Of a stretch of DNA of 64,000 bases, positions 18,067 to 27,656 are shown piece after piece. The stretch's first letter is position 1. Each line of letters opens with the position of its first letter. The position numbers were made by a program, and so were the translations under genes. Origin of the DNA: Nocardioides litoris (GTDB lineage Bacteria > Actinomycetota > Actinomycetes > Propionibacteriales > Nocardioidaceae); NCBI RefSeq assembly GCF_006346315.1, contig NZ_VDMR01000003.1, positions 124,001 to 188,000 on the forward strand, given 5' to 3'. The notes below the pieces were generated by a model. The model saw nothing but the letters and a program-made list of their open reading frames with translations. It was not told where the DNA came from and searched no databases.

Positions 18067-18973
18067 CCGCGTCGTCGCGGGCGTCGTCGCCGTAGCGCTG
18101 GGCCGCGGCGGTGTCGGGCAGCACGACGCTCGCGCCCCCGACGTCGCCGATGCCGCCCTGCACCACGCAGCCGGTCACCTTCTTGGGCTTGACCTGGGCG
18201 ATGGCGTGCGCGATGCGGAACAGGTCGGCCGGCGGCAGGTCGGTCTGCGTGTGCTTCATGACCGTGAGGACGCCCCGGTCCACGAAGCCCGGCTCGTCGA
18301 CCTTGGCCCCGATCTTGCGCTGGATGCCGGCGAGCACCCGCTGCTGGTTGGCCGAGCGGCCGAAGTCGCCGTCGGACAGGGTCTTGCGGATGCGGGAGAA
18401 CGCCATGGCGTCGTACCCGTTGAGCTTGATCCGGCCCTCGTCGAACCCGTCGTCCTTGAGGTTGGAGTCGGAGAAGGCGCGGGGGTTGTCGACGCTGATG
18501 CCGCCGATGTCGTCGACCATCGCCTCGAAGAACGGGAAGCGCGTGACGAAGATGTAGTCGGGGGCGACGCCGACCAGCTCCTGGACCGCCTCGCCGAGCA
18601 GCTGCGGCCCGCCGTAGACCATCGCGGCGTTGATGCGGTCGGAGCCGTAGCCCGGGATCTGCACGTAGGCGTCGCGCGGGATGCCGATGGAGGTCGCCGC
18701 ACCGGTGGCGGTGTCCATGCCGACCAGCTGGATCGCGTCGCCGCGGACCCGGGTCATGTCCTCGCCGGGCCGGGCGTCGGAGCCGACGCCGAGGATCCAG
18801 ACGACGTCGTCGTCGCCGACCGCGACACCCGCGGCCTTACGGAACTCGGTGAGGCTGGCCTGGGTCGAGGCGGTGCCGGCGTCGGGCACCGCGAGGCCGA
18901 CCGCGGCCAGCAGCAGGCCGAGCGCCGCGACGCGGCGCAGCCGTGGGGACCGGGTGCGCTGGGGGGTGCTCAT
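18050..18973 (-). CDS. LytR-CpsA-Psr (LCP) family cell-wall ligase
   Basis: LCP enzymes attach glycopolymers from polyprenyl carriers to peptidoglycan. This 307-residue protein has one N-terminal membrane anchor (about 15-35) and then the LCP domain: GVGSDARPGEDMTRVRGDAI, IGIPRDAYVQIPGYGSDRINAA, and FSRIRKTLSDGDFGRSANQQ. Conserved Arg and Asp residues of the pyrophosphate pocket are present. It overlaps the upstream lipoprotein gene by 4 bases. A WecA-type initiating enzyme in the same window could supply its lipid-linked substrate, but that link is inference. Confidence 0.9.
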   Translation of the reverse strand: MSTPQRTRSPRLRRVAALGLLLAAVGLAVPDAGTASTQASLTEFRKAAGVAVGDDDVVWILGVGSDARPGEDMTRVRGDAIQLVGMDTATGAATSIGIPRDAYVQIPGYGSDRINAAMVYGGPQLLGEAVQELVGVAPDYIFVTRFPFFEAMVDDIGGISVDNPRAFSDSNLKDDGFDEGRIKLNGYDAMAFSRIRKTLSDGDFGRSANQQRVLAGIQRKIGAKVDEPGFVDRGVLTVMKHTQTDLPPADLFRIAHAIAQVKPKKVTGCVVQGGIGDVGGASVVLPDTAAAQRYGDDARDDAVIESC

Positions 18974-19590
18974 CAGGCGTCTCCTCGCTGGACGTCGTAG
19001 CCGAAGACCTGCCAGCCCTTGCCCTTCGACTTGGTCAGGTAGAGGTGGCCGGTGACCACCTCGGAGCGGACCGAGCCGGTCTCGCCGGTGCGGTCCATGC
19101 CGAGCTCGAACTGGACCGAGGCGGTGCTGGTGCGGCCCTTCTCGGCGAGGGTGTCGATCTCGACCTGGCGCGTGGTGGCGGCCACGGCGTACGTCGTGGG
19201 CCCGACCCCGCGGTTGCTCATGAGCTGCCGGTCACCCTGGGCGCGAGCCGCCGCTCCCGGCGTGAACCCGGGGAACGCGTCGTCGAAGTCGTCGCGGGGG
19301 TACTCGCCGCCGAGGTAGGCCGCGTCGAACCAGGCGTCGACCACCGCGGTCAGCTCCTGGGTCATGGTGCGCTGCGCCTTGGCCGACAGCTTGCCGCCCG
19401 AGACCGTGCGCACGGTGGCGGTGGTCTCGGCGAGGCCGGACGCGGACGCACCGCCTCCACCGGAGGAACCCGGCGGGCCGCCCGGGGAGTCGTCGCCCCC
19501 GCTGCAGCCCGTCAGCAGGACGGCGGCGACGGCGAGTCCGGCGAGGGCCGGACGGGCGCGGTGGGGCCAGGGGCCGGGAGGTCGGGACAT
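18973..19590 (-). CDS. Putative lipoprotein of unknown function
   Basis: A 205-residue exported protein with a lipobox VLLTGC (lipidated C29), then a Gly/Ser/Pro-rich linker and a folded domain of about 140 residues I do not recognise. It contains two segments of alternating hydrophobic strands such as STASVQFELGMDRTG and GHLYLTKSKGKGWQVFGYDV, similar in look to NTF2-like or Mce-associated domains. I chose ATG 19590 because it puts the signal peptide at the N-terminus. It overlaps the LCP gene by 4 bases, suggesting a cell-envelope role. Confidence 0.7.
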   Translation of the reverse strand: MSRPPGPWPHRARPALAGLAVAAVLLTGCSGGDDSPGGPPGSSGGGGASASGLAETTATVRTVSGGKLSAKAQRTMTQELTAVVDAWFDAAYLGGEYPRDDFDDAFPGFTPGAAARAQGDRQLMSNRGVGPTTYAVAATTRQVEIDTLAEKGRTSTASVQFELGMDRTGETGSVRSEVVTGHLYLTKSKGKGWQVFGYDVQRGDA

Positions 19591-19769
19591 GGCGGGTGGG
19601 CGCTCCAGCGGTCGGACAACGGTGGGACGGATGTGGCGTCGGTGACAGGGTGCCTGAAAGTCCACCCGGGGCCGCGCATTTGCTGGCCCGTGGGTCTAGC
19701 CTTTGAGGCGCCCCGAGCAACGTTGCGCTCAAGCCCACCACATCACCTTCGGAAGAGGCGAACCCAGCC

Positions 19770-22700
19770 GTGCCGCAGTCGTCAGGCCCGTCCACCAGCT
19801 CCACCGCTCCGCAACCCGGCTCGGACTTCGGGCCCAACGAGTGGCTCGTGGAGGCGATGCGGGAGGCCTACGACGCGGATCCCGCGAGCGTCGACGCCGC
19901 GTGGCGGGAGTACTTCGAGGGCGGGCAGGGCAACGGCCAGACGAGCGGGGGCAACGGCAACGGCACGGCCGCCGCCACGAAGCCCGAGACCACGAAGCCC
20001 GAGACCACGAAGCCCGAGGCCGGGTCGGAGCCGGCGAAGCCGGAGACCAAGAAGCCCGAGGCCAAGCCCGCCGCGAAGGCCGAGGCCGCCAAGCCCGAGC
20101 CGAAGAAGCCCGAGCCGAAGAAGCCCGAGGCCAAGCCCGCCGCCAAGCCCGCGGCCAAGGCCAACCCGACGCCCAAGGAGCCGGCGCCGGCCGAGCCGAG
20201 CGCGGCCAGCGACGAGCCGACCTACACCGTGCTCCGCGGTGCCCCTGCACGCACGGCGGCCAACATGGACGCCTCGCTCGCGGTGCCGACGGCCACCTCG
20301 GTCCGCTCCGTGCCGGTCAAGCTCCTGTGGGACAACCGCATCGTCATCAACAGCCACCTCGCCCGGGCGCGCGGCGGCAAGGTCTCCTTCACCCACCTCA
20401 TCGGCTACGCGCTGGTCCGGGCCGTCACGTCGATGCCGGAGATGAACAACGGCTTCGAGACCGTCGACGGCAAGCCCAACCTGATCACCCCGGCCCACAT
20501 CAACCTCGGCCTGGCCATCGACGTGCCCAAGCCCGACGGCAGCCGGCAGCTCCTCGTGCCGTCGATCAAGGCCGCCGAGCAGATGGACTTCGCGGCCTTC
20601 TGGACCGCCTACGAGGACATCGTGCGCAAGGCGCGCGACAACAAGCTCACGGTCGAGGACTTCAAGGGCACCTCGATCAGCCTCACCAACCCCGGCGGCA
20701 TCGGCACGGTCCACTCGGTCCCGCGCCTGATGGCGGGCCAGGGCGCGATCATCGGGGTCGGCGCGATGGAGTACCCCGCCGAGTGGCAGGGCGCCTCGGA
20801 GGAGGCGATCGCGCGCAACGGCATCAGCAAGGTCATGACGCTGACCTCGACGTACGACCACCGCGTGATCCAGGGCGCGCAGTCGGGTGAGTTCCTCAAG
20901 CGCCTGCACCAGCTGCTGCTGGGGGCCGACGGCTTCTACGACGACATCTTCCGCTCGCTGCGCATCCCCTACGAGCCGATCCGCTGGAACGCCGACATCG
21001 CGGCGTCGCACGACGACCAGATCGACAAGCAGGCCCGGATCCTCGAGCTGATCCACGCCTACCGGGTGCGCGGGCACCTGATGGCCGACACCGACCCGCT
21101 GGAGTACCGCCAGCGCAGCCACCCCGACCTGCAGATCGAGTCCCACGGCCTGACCCTGTGGGACCTCGACCGCGAGTTCCCGACCGGCCAGTTCGGCGGC
21201 GAGGGCCGCCGCTTCATGAAGCTGCGCCACATCCTCGGCATCCTGCGCGACTCCTACTGCCGCACCACCGGCATCGAGTACATGCACATCATGGACCCCG
21301 AGCAGCGGCGCTGGATCCAGGAGCGGGTCGAGCAGCCGCACACCAAGCCGCCTCGCGAGGAGCAGCTGCGGATCCTGCTCAAGCTCAACCAGGCCGAGGC
21401 CTTCGAGACGTTCCTGCAGACCAAGTTCGTCGGGCAGAAGCGCTTCAGCCTCGAGGGCGGCGAGACCACCATCCCGGTCGTCGACGAGATCTGCGAGGCC
21501 GCAGCCGAGGCCGACCTCGACGAGGTCACCATCGGCATGGCCCACCGCGGCCGCCTCAACGTGCTCGCCAACATCGTGCAGAAGAAGTACAGCCAGATCT
21601 TCCGCGAGTTCGAGGGCAACATCGACCCGCGCACGGTGCAGGGCTCCGGCGACGTGAAGTACCACCTCGGCGCCGAGGGCGAGTTCACCTCCGAGAAGGG
21701 TGCCACGGTCAAGGTCTCCGTGGCCGCCAACCCCTCGCACCTCGAGGCGGTCGACCCGGTGCTCGAGGGCATCGCCCGCGCCAAGCAGGACGTGCTCGAC
21801 CGGGGCCAGGAGTTCCCCGTCCTCCCGCTGCTCATCCACGGCGACGCCGCCTTCGCCGGCCAGGGCGTCGTGGCCGAGACGCTCAACCTGAGCCAGCTGC
21901 GCGGCTACCGCACCGGCGGCACCATCCACGTCGTCGTCAACAACCAGGTCGGGTTCACCACCTCCCCCGGCTCCTCGCGCTCCTCGCTGTACTGCACCGA
22001 CGTCGCCCGGATGGTGCAGGCGCCGATCTTCCACGTCAACGGCGACGACCCCGAGGCCTGCATCCGGGTCGCCCGGCTCGCCTTCGAGTACCGCGAGGCG
22101 TTCCGCAAGGACGTCGTCATCGACCTGGTCTGCTACCGCCGCCGCGGCCACAACGAGGGCGACGACCCGTCGTACACCCAGCCGCTGATGTACGACCTGA
22201 TCGAGCAGAAGCGCTCGGTGCGCAAGCTCTACACCGAGTCGCTGATCGGTCGCGGTGACATCACCATCGACGAGGCCGAGCGGGTGCTGGCCGACTACCA
22301 GCAGCAGCTGGAGCGGGTGTTCACCGAGGTCAAGGAGGCCACCTCGCAGCCCAGCGAGTGGACCACCGTCCCCGACTACCCCGACAAGCCGGCGGCCGAG
22401 ACGACCACGGCGATCTCGCGCGAGGTGCTCAAGCGCATCAGCGACGCCTACGTCTCCCCGCCCGACGGCTTCACCGTCCACCCGAAGGTGATGCCCCAGC
22501 TGCAGCGCCGGGCGAAGGCGATCACCGAGGGCCCCATCGACTGGGGCACCGGCGAGGTCCTGGCCTTCGGCGCCCTGCTGATGGACGGCCGACCGGTCCG
22601 GCTCGCGGGCCAGGACTCCCGGCGCGGCACGTTCGTGTCCCGGTTCGCCACCATCATCGACCGCACCAACGCCGACGAGTGGACCCCGCTGTCCTCCCTC

Positions 22701-23555
22701 ACCGAGGACCAGGCGAAGTTCTACGTCTACGACTCGCTGCTCTCCGAGTACGCCGCGCTCGGCTTCGAGTACGGCTACTCCGTGGCCCGGCCCGAGGCGC
22801 TGACGCTGTGGGAGGCGCAGTTCGGCGACTTCGTCAACGGCGCGCAGACCGTCATCGACGAGTTCATCTCCTCCGGCGAGACCAAGTGGCGCCAGCAGTC
22901 GGGCGTCGTCCTGCTGCTCCCCCACGGCTACGAGGGCCAGGGCCCCGACCACTCCTCGGCCCGCATCGAGCGGTTCCTGCAGATGGCCGCCGACGACGCC
23001 TTCACCGTGGCCCAGCCGTCCACGCCGGCGTCGTACTTCCACCTGCTGCGCAAGCAGGCGCTGGGCGAGGCCCACCGCCCGCTCATCGTCTTCACGCCGA
23101 AGTCGATGCTCAAGCGCAAGGAGGCGGCCTCGCAGCCCGACGACTTCACCGAGGGCACCTTCCGGCCGTTCATCGGCGACGCGGAGGCCGACCAGGACGC
23201 CGTCGACACCCTGCTGCTGTGCTCGGGCCGGGTGACCTGGGACCTCATGGTCGAGCGGGCCAAGCGGGAGGACAAGCAGCGCTTCGCCATCGCCCGCGTC
23301 GAGCAGCTCTACCCGCGCCCGGTCGACGAGATCAAGGCCGAGATCGCGCGCTTCCCCAAGCTCAAGGCGGTCCGCTGGGTGCAGGACGAGCCCGAGAACA
23401 TGGGTCCGTGGCCGCACTACGCGCTCAACGTCTGGAACGACGTCGACGCGCAGGTCGAGCCCGTCACCCGTCCGCAGTCGTCGTCGCCGTCCGTCGGCAC
23501 GGTCAAGCGGCACCTCGCCGAGCAGAAGGAGCTCGTCGAGCGGGCCTTCCGCTGA
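19770..23555 (+). CDS. kgd: Multifunctional 2-oxoglutarate decarboxylase/dehydrogenase E1-E2
   Basis: The 1261-residue actinobacterial Kgd/OdhA-type enzyme of the TCA cycle. An N-terminal ODH helix ([16 protein letters not shown]) is followed by a Lys/Pro/Glu/Ala-rich linker (about 60-150) with KPETT repeats. The E2-type acyltransferase domain carries H364 in [10 protein letters not shown]. The E1 ThDP domain has a GDAA...NN motif near 691-727 and a C-terminal pyrimidine-binding half. No lipoyl domain is present, as expected for this fused type, which uses an external E2/E3. GTG 19770 is preceded by GGAAGAGG. Confidence 0.96.
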   Translation: MPQSSGPSTSSTAPQPGSDFGPNEWLVEAMREAYDADPASVDAAWREYFEGGQGNGQTSGGNGNGTAAATKPETTKPETTKPEAGSEPAKPETKKPEAKPAAKAEAAKPEPKKPEPKKPEAKPAAKPAAKANPTPKEPAPAEPSAASDEPTYTVLRGAPARTAANMDASLAVPTATSVRSVPVKLLWDNRIVINSHLARARGGKVSFTHLIGYALVRAVTSMPEMNNGFETVDGKPNLITPAHINLGLAIDVPKPDGSRQLLVPSIKAAEQMDFAAFWTAYEDIVRKARDNKLTVEDFKGTSISLTNPGGIGTVHSVPRLMAGQGAIIGVGAMEYPAEWQGASEEAIARNGISKVMTLTSTYDHRVIQGAQSGEFLKRLHQLLLGADGFYDDIFRSLRIPYEPIRWNADIAASHDDQIDKQARILELIHAYRVRGHLMADTDPLEYRQRSHPDLQIESHGLTLWDLDREFPTGQFGGEGRRFMKLRHILGILRDSYCRTTGIEYMHIMDPEQRRWIQERVEQPHTKPPREEQLRILLKLNQAEAFETFLQTKFVGQKRFSLEGGETTIPVVDEICEAAAEADLDEVTIGMAHRGRLNVLANIVQKKYSQIFREFEGNIDPRTVQGSGDVKYHLGAEGEFTSEKGATVKVSVAANPSHLEAVDPVLEGIARAKQDVLDRGQEFPVLPLLIHGDAAFAGQGVVAETLNLSQLRGYRTGGTIHVVVNNQVGFTTSPGSSRSSLYCTDVARMVQAPIFHVNGDDPEACIRVARLAFEYREAFRKDVVIDLVCYRRRGHNEGDDPSYTQPLMYDLIEQKRSVRKLYTESLIGRGDITIDEAERVLADYQQQLERVFTEVKEATSQPSEWTTVPDYPDKPAAETTTAISREVLKRISDAYVSPPDGFTVHPKVMPQLQRRAKAITEGPIDWGTGEVLAFGALLMDGRPVRLAGQDSRRGTFVSRFATIIDRTNADEWTPLSSLTEDQAKFYVYDSLLSEYAALGFEYGYSVARPEALTLWEAQFGDFVNGAQTVIDEFISSGETKWRQQSGVVLLLPHGYEGQGPDHSSARIERFLQMAADDAFTVAQPSTPASYFHLLRKQALGEAHRPLIVFTPKSMLKRKEAASQPDDFTEGTFRPFIGDAEADQDAVDTLLLCSGRVTWDLMVERAKREDKQRFAIARVEQLYPRPVDEIKAEIARFPKLKAVRWVQDEPENMGPWPHYALNVWNDVDAQVEPVTRPQSSSPSVGTVKRHLAEQKELVERAFR

Positions 23556-23565
23556 CGGGACGGGC

Positions 23566-23742
23566 GTGTACTTCACCGACCGCGGCATCGAGGAGCTCGA
23601 GAAGCGCCGGGGTGACGAGGAGGTCACCCTGGCGTGGGTCGCCGAGCAGCTGCAGGGGTTCGTCGACGCGCACCCCGAGTTCGAGACGCCCGTCGAGCGC
23701 TTCGCCACCTGGCTGGCACGCCTCGATGACCCCGAGGACTGA
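23566..23742 (+). CDS. DUF6104 family small protein
   Basis: A 58-residue acidic protein beginning MYFTDRGIEELEKRRG, with the conserved TLAWVAEQL and NPEFETPVER-like (here HPEFETPVER) segments. This pattern matches the DUF6104 family that actinobacteria encode right behind kgd; the recognition is from memory. It starts with GTG 10 bases after the kgd stop and ends 3 bases before thymidine kinase. Function unknown; the tight placement suggests co-expression with kgd. Confidence 0.8.
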   Translation: MYFTDRGIEELEKRRGDEEVTLAWVAEQLQGFVDAHPEFETPVERFATWLARLDDPED

Positions 23743-23745
23743 GGC

Positions 23746-24399
23746 GTGGCCGAGCTGCAGTTCTTCACGGGCACGATGGACTCCGGCAAGAGCACCCTGG
23801 CCCTGCAGACCAACCACAACCACGCCGCGCGCGGCCGACACGGCCGCATCTTCACCGCCCACGACCGGGCCGGCGAGGCCATCTTGTCGAGCCGCCTCGG
23901 GCTGGTGCACGAGGCGGTCGAGGTGCCGGCCGACTTCGACTTCTGGACCTACGTCGTCGACTCGCTGACCCACGGCGGGCGCATCGACTACCTCATCTGC
24001 GACGAGGCGCAGTTCTACACCGCGGCGCAGATCGACCAGCTGGCCAAGGTCGTCGACGAGCTCCAGGTCGACGTGTTCGCGTTCGGCATCCTCACCGACT
24101 TCCGCACCGACCTGTTCCCCGGCAGCCGGCGGCTGGTCGAGCTGGCCGACCGGATGCACGTGCTGCAGGTCGAGGCGTTGTGCTGGTGCGGCAAGCGGGC
24201 CACGCACAACGCGCGCACCGAGGACGGCCGGATGGTCGTCGAGGGCGAGGTCATCGTGGTGGGCGACGTCGACGAGGGCGGCGGCCCACCGGCGGAGGTC
24301 GCCTACGAGGTGCTCTGCCGCCAGCACCACCGCCGACGCCTCACCGCCGCGCGGGCGCAGGCGGTCAGCCTGGCGCCGGAGCCGCTCCCCTTCGGCTAG
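23746..24399 (+). CDS. tdk: Thymidine kinase
   Basis: Phosphorylates thymidine in the salvage pathway. The 217-residue type II enzyme has the P-loop GTMDSGKST (residues 9-17), the DEAQF Walker-B-like motif, and zinc-binding cysteines in CWCGKRAT and a later CRQHH. GTG 23746 follows the DUF6104 stop by 3 bases. It converges with the phosphatase gene 13 bases downstream. Confidence 0.93.
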   Translation: MAELQFFTGTMDSGKSTLALQTNHNHAARGRHGRIFTAHDRAGEAILSSRLGLVHEAVEVPADFDFWTYVVDSLTHGGRIDYLICDEAQFYTAAQIDQLAKVVDELQVDVFAFGILTDFRTDLFPGSRRLVELADRMHVLQVEALCWCGKRATHNARTEDGRMVVEGEVIVVGDVDEGGGPPAEVAYEVLCRQHHRRRLTAARAQAVSLAPEPLPFG

Positions 24400-24412
24400 C
24401 CCGCCTGCGCGC

Positions 24413-25546
24413 TCAGTCGACCAGGACCGGGATCAGCATCTCCTCGGGCGTGAGCGAGCCGTGCAGCCCGACGAGCGTCTTCTCGTAGGGGAAGCGCTCG
24501 GAGGAGAAGACGCCGTGGTCGTCGTGGCAGGCGACGAGCACGTCGCCGAGCCGCGGTCGTACGGCGGCATCGACCGTCCCGAACCAGCCCCGTCGGCAGG
24601 CCTCGTCGCGGGTCAGCACGGTGGCCCGGTCGCCGAGCACCGCCGTCCAGGCGGCCAGGACGTCGTCGACGGCGCCGCCGCGGCAGTACAGGTGCCGGAA
24701 GCGCGCCTCGCCGCCGAGCAGGGCGACCCCGTGGAGCAGGTCGGCGTGGTCGTCGACGTCGACGCGCCGGTCGTCGGGGCAGTCGACCATGCCGTGGTCG
24801 GCCACCACGACGAGCCGGGTGTCGGACGGCAGGGTCTCGCGCAGCTGCTCGGCCTCGGCGTCGACCATGGCCAGCTGCTGCAGCCACTGGCTCGACGAGA
24901 CGCCCCAGCGGTGGCCGGTCCAGTCGAGGTCGCTGTCGTAGAGGTAGGTCAGCGACGGGCGCGAGACCGACGCGGCGACGGCCGCGGCGAGCCGCTCCCC
25001 CACCTTGTCGGCCCCGACGAACTCACCGCCGCGGCTGGAGGCGACGGTCAGCCCCGAGCCCCGGAACTCGCGCTTGTTGACCACCGTGACCTCGACCCCG
25101 GCCTGCACCAGCCGGGCGAACGCGGTGGGGTGGGGCTGCCACTCCAACGGGTCGACGTCGGCGTCCCAGGCGAGGTGGTTGAGCAGCTGGTCGGTGCCGG
25201 GCACCCGCGCGGTGAAGCCCACCAGCCCGTGCTGCCCCGGCGCCAGCCCGGTGCCCAGCGAGGTCAGGCTGGTCGCGGTGGTCGACGGGACCCCCGCCGT
25301 ACCGGGGCCGCCGGAGGACGCCAGCAGCCCCGCCAGGTACGGCGCCGCGTGGGCGTGCTTCTGCAGCAGCCGTGCCCCGAGGCCGTCGACCAGCAGCACG
25401 ACGTACGACGACGCGTCGGGCAGCTCGAGGCCCGACGGCGGCACGCCGACCGGCGCGCCGAGCGCGCGGGCCACGGCGGGGACGACGTCGGCCAGCGACC
25501 GACGCCCGTAGGCGGGCTCGACGAGCCCGGACGGCACCTCGGCCAC
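24413..25546 (-). CDS. Alkaline phosphatase superfamily (nucleotide pyrophosphatase/phosphodiesterase-like) protein
   Basis: A 377-residue metal-dependent phosphodiesterase-like protein. Metal ligands and nucleophile appear in order: LLVDGLG, PSTTATSLTSLGTG (Thr nucleophile), YDSDLDWTGH, VVVADHGMVD and GLHGSLTPEEM. There is no signal peptide or membrane segment, so it is probably cytoplasmic. The substrate is unknown. It lies 3 bases downstream of the DUF5998 gene, an adjacency I recall from other actinobacteria. Confidence 0.88.
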   Translation of the reverse strand: MAEVPSGLVEPAYGRRSLADVVPAVARALGAPVGVPPSGLELPDASSYVVLLVDGLGARLLQKHAHAAPYLAGLLASSGGPGTAGVPSTTATSLTSLGTGLAPGQHGLVGFTARVPGTDQLLNHLAWDADVDPLEWQPHPTAFARLVQAGVEVTVVNKREFRGSGLTVASSRGGEFVGADKVGERLAAAVAASVSRPSLTYLYDSDLDWTGHRWGVSSSQWLQQLAMVDAEAEQLRETLPSDTRLVVVADHGMVDCPDDRRVDVDDHADLLHGVALLGGEARFRHLYCRGGAVDDVLAAWTAVLGDRATVLTRDEACRRGWFGTVDAAVRPRLGDVLVACHDDHGVFSSERFPYEKTLVGLHGSLTPEEMLIPVLVD

Positions 25547-25549
25547 GGG

Positions 25550-26140
25550 TCAGTGCTGGGTGCGGGCGGCGAGGGAGGCGGCGAAGGACAGCAGGCCCCC
25601 GACGGCGTCGCGGCCGTCGGCGGCGGCCGAGACGCGCAGCGAGAAGTCGTCGGAGGCCAGGACGCCGGTGTAGCCGTGGTCGGCGTCACAGTCGGGGTCG
25701 CTGCACCCGGCGGGCTCGAGGTCGAGCCGCGAGACCCCGCCCCAGCCGATGGTCATGACGGCCTCGGCGGGCGGCTGCGGGCCGCGGGTCGGGTTGGCGG
25801 TCATCCGGGTCACCACCACCGACTTCACCGAGGTGAGGCTGATCGCCTCGGTGGAGGTGGAGGTGTAGGGCTCGGGCAGCAGGTCGTCGCCGGCGTGCTC
25901 GTCGGTGTGGGCCAGGATCAGCCGGGTCGGCGTCAGCACCACGACACTCTGGTGACGGCGCACCTCGTCGTTGTCGAACGTCGGCTCGTGGTGGACGTAG
26001 AACGAGACCACCTGCTCCCCCGCCACCGCGTCGTGGACCGCGTCGGCGACGACCTCGGGGTAGTAGCCCGTGCGGTCGATCGCCTTCTTCAGCTCACGCG
26101 CGTGGTCGACGTCGTCAGCCGCGGGTCGGAGGGGACGCAT
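25550..26140 (-). CDS. DUF5998 family protein
   Basis: A 196-residue cytoplasmic protein with family-specific segments IDRTGYYPEVVADAV, FYVHHEPTFDNDEVRRHQSV, TIGWGGVSRLDLEPA and the Cys/His-containing DPDCDADHGYTG, which could bind metal. The function is not known. The assignment comes from remembered family sequence. The gene precedes the alkaline-phosphatase-family gene by 3 bases, so the two are probably co-transcribed. CAGACT, 6 bases before the ATG, is a possible leaderless -10. Confidence 0.8.
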   Translation of the reverse strand: MRPLRPAADDVDHARELKKAIDRTGYYPEVVADAVHDAVAGEQVVSFYVHHEPTFDNDEVRRHQSVVVLTPTRLILAHTDEHAGDDLLPEPYTSTSTEAISLTSVKSVVVTRMTANPTRGPQPPAEAVMTIGWGGVSRLDLEPAGCSDPDCDADHGYTGVLASDDFSLRVSAAADGRDAVGGLLSFAASLAARTQH

Positions 26141-26209
26141 GGCCGCAGTCTGTCACTGCCACGCGGTTGTCTCGACGCCGAGGGCGGACGTGCCCAGCCG
26201 GGGCCGGGC

Positions 26210-26239
26210 GAGGAACACCCGGTCGACCGGGTGTTCCTC
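26210..26239. repeat. 30-bp perfect palindrome, left copy
   Basis: A perfect 30-base palindrome with half-site GAGGAACACCCGGTC. Its 26-base core (half GGAACACCCGGTC) recurs exactly at 27568-27593 on the other side of the AbiEi/PD-(D/E)XK-like gene. No T tract follows, so it is not a standard terminator. Confidence 0.9.
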
Positions 26240-26247
26240 CGGCTCGG

Positions 26248-26305
26248 CAGGGAAAACCTGCGCTGGGAGGCCTGTGCAACGCCCACCCAGCGCACGTTCT
26301 CCCTG
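26248..26305. repeat. Stem-loop repeat, left copy
   Basis: Arms at 26248-26267 and 26286-26305 pair at 18 of 20 positions (half CAGGGAAAACCTGCGCTGGG). The same element, inverted, is present at 27493-27564. Together with the palindrome at 26210 it forms the left copy of a roughly 110-base repeat. Confidence 0.85.
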
Positions 26306-26329
26306 TCCGGCCCGGGTCACCGGACCTGG

Positions 26330-27370
26330 TCAGTCGTCGGCGAGGAGCCGACGAACTCGTTCGGCGGTGATGGCCTCGCGGGCCGGCTCGAGGTCCGCCC
26401 ACCTGAACCGCTCGCCGTCCATGCCCGTCCGGCGCTTGACCATCTTGTCGCGCTCCTTCTCGCGCAGGACGACGTCCGCCGCGGTCTGACCGGGCCGGAG
26501 GAGCTCGCCGTACTTGACCTTGCCGTCCAGCTCGGCGTACTTCGGCCGACGGCGGCCGGCCTTCCAGACGAAGTCGAGGCAGGCCAGCAGGTCACCGGTC
26601 TCGTCACACCTCACCTCGACCTGCGGTTCGGGTCGGGGCAGGCTGTTGCGGTAGCAGAAGTGCACGAACCGCGACTCCAGGACGCTCTCGATGCGGGGGT
26701 CGGCCAGCCTGAGCACGATCTCGGTCCGCAGGGTCTCGGGCCAGTCCCGCATCAGGTCCAGCCGCTCACGCAGCGCCTCGGGGGTGGTCTGCCGGGTGTG
26801 CAGCAGGTGGTTGACCTGGGCCAGGCCGACCTCGGTGTCGACGGCAGTCGTCAGCTCGATCGCGGCCCGGGTCGGGCTCACCATCGGCAGGCCGTGCACC
26901 TCGACCAGGTCGCCGGGCAGGAGCGCCCCTCGGTGCTGCACGACGCCCGCCTCGCGTCGACCGGACCGACGGTCGAAGCGGGTCACGTGCACCTCGGAGA
27001 GGTCGAGTCCCCACTCGGGAGCGCCGAACCACACGGCAGCGCTGAGGTGGGACAGCGCGACCGGGACGTCGGCCTGCGCGAGCACCGCGCGCGAGGTCAC
27101 CGCGTGGCGGCCGAGCCTGTCGAGGGCGACGAACCCGTCGTACGGCGAGTAGGCCCCTCGCCGGGGCCGGGCCAGCTGCCGGTCGCGGACCCCGCACAGC
27201 AACGCGCGGTCCGACCACCCCTGCACCACGAGCTCGCGGCGCAGCGACATCCGCAGCATCCACGCCGTACGCCGCGCGGCCAGCGCGGCGGAGACCGGTG
27301 GCGCGGGCAGGAGCACGAGCGGCGCCGGCTCGGCGCTGGACTCGGCGGTGGGTCGCACGTCGATGGTCAC
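26330..27370 (-). CDS. AbiEi-like / PD-(D/E)XK endonuclease-fold protein, repeat-flanked
   Basis: About 346 residues, unknown function. The N-terminal third resembles AbiEi-type antitoxin winged helix domains (GVRDRQLARPRRGAYSPYDG, then LSHLSAAVWFGAPEW). The C-terminal third looks like a Vsr/DUF559-type nuclease fold: ESVLESRF, then ACLDFVW (D266), AELDGKVKYG (E280, K284) and LLRPGQTAADVVLREKERD. This architecture is common in actinobacteria as an orphan. The true start is uncertain: the longest frame starts inside the right-hand repeat, so I prefer GTG 27370. The gene sits exactly between two inverted copies of a structured repeat, hinting at mobility or at an interaction with those repeats. 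Confidence 0.75.
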   Translation of the reverse strand: MTIDVRPTAESSAEPAPLVLLPAPPVSAALAARRTAWMLRMSLRRELVVQGWSDRALLCGVRDRQLARPRRGAYSPYDGFVALDRLGRHAVTSRAVLAQADVPVALSHLSAAVWFGAPEWGLDLSEVHVTRFDRRSGRREAGVVQHRGALLPGDLVEVHGLPMVSPTRAAIELTTAVDTEVGLAQVNHLLHTRQTTPEALRERLDLMRDWPETLRTEIVLRLADPRIESVLESRFVHFCYRNSLPRPEPQVEVRCDETGDLLACLDFVWKAGRRRPKYAELDGKVKYGELLRPGQTAADVVLREKERDKMVKRRTGMDGERFRWADLEPAREAITAERVRRLLADD

Positions 27371-27492
27371 GCCCACCACGGTGCTCAGCCCGGTGCCGGC
27401 CACACCTGACCACCCGCGGCCTGTGGACAGCCAGCCGGCGACGAGCGTGGCGCGCGCTGCCCGGGAGCACCGGACCCGCACAGCCCCGGTCG

Positions 27493-27564
27493 AGCCTGCC
27501 AGGGAGAACTCGCGCTGGGTGGGCAGTGCATTGCCCTCCCAGCGCGAGAACTCCCTGGCAGGCT
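27493..27564. repeat. Stem-loop repeat, right copy
   Basis: Arms at 27493-27519 and 27538-27564 pair at 24 of 27 positions with an 18-base loop. The reverse complement aligns over about 80 bases with the left copy at 26231-26310, so the two copies are in inverted orientation around the gene. Confidence 0.88.
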
Positions 27565-27567
27565 GAC

Positions 27568-27593
27568 GGAACACCCGGTCGACCGGGTGTTCC
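27568..27593. repeat. 26-bp perfect palindrome, right copy
   Basis: The palindrome with half GGAACACCCGGTC is identical to the core of the left copy. It lies outside the stem-loop here and outside it on the left too, so palindromes are outermost on both sides, with shared outer flanks (TTCCTCGCCC on one side, its complement on the other). Confidence 0.9.
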
Positions 27594-27656
27594 TCGCCCC
27601 GGGCCGCCCAGGCCCACCCCAGCGCCGGCGCCAGCGCCAGCGACAGGACCGCGCGC

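Noticed and set aside
26330..27574. Starting the repeat-flanked gene at 27574
   Set aside because: The extra codons read straight through the right-hand stem-loop repeat, so they are unlikely to be coding. GTG 27370 or a later start is more plausible.
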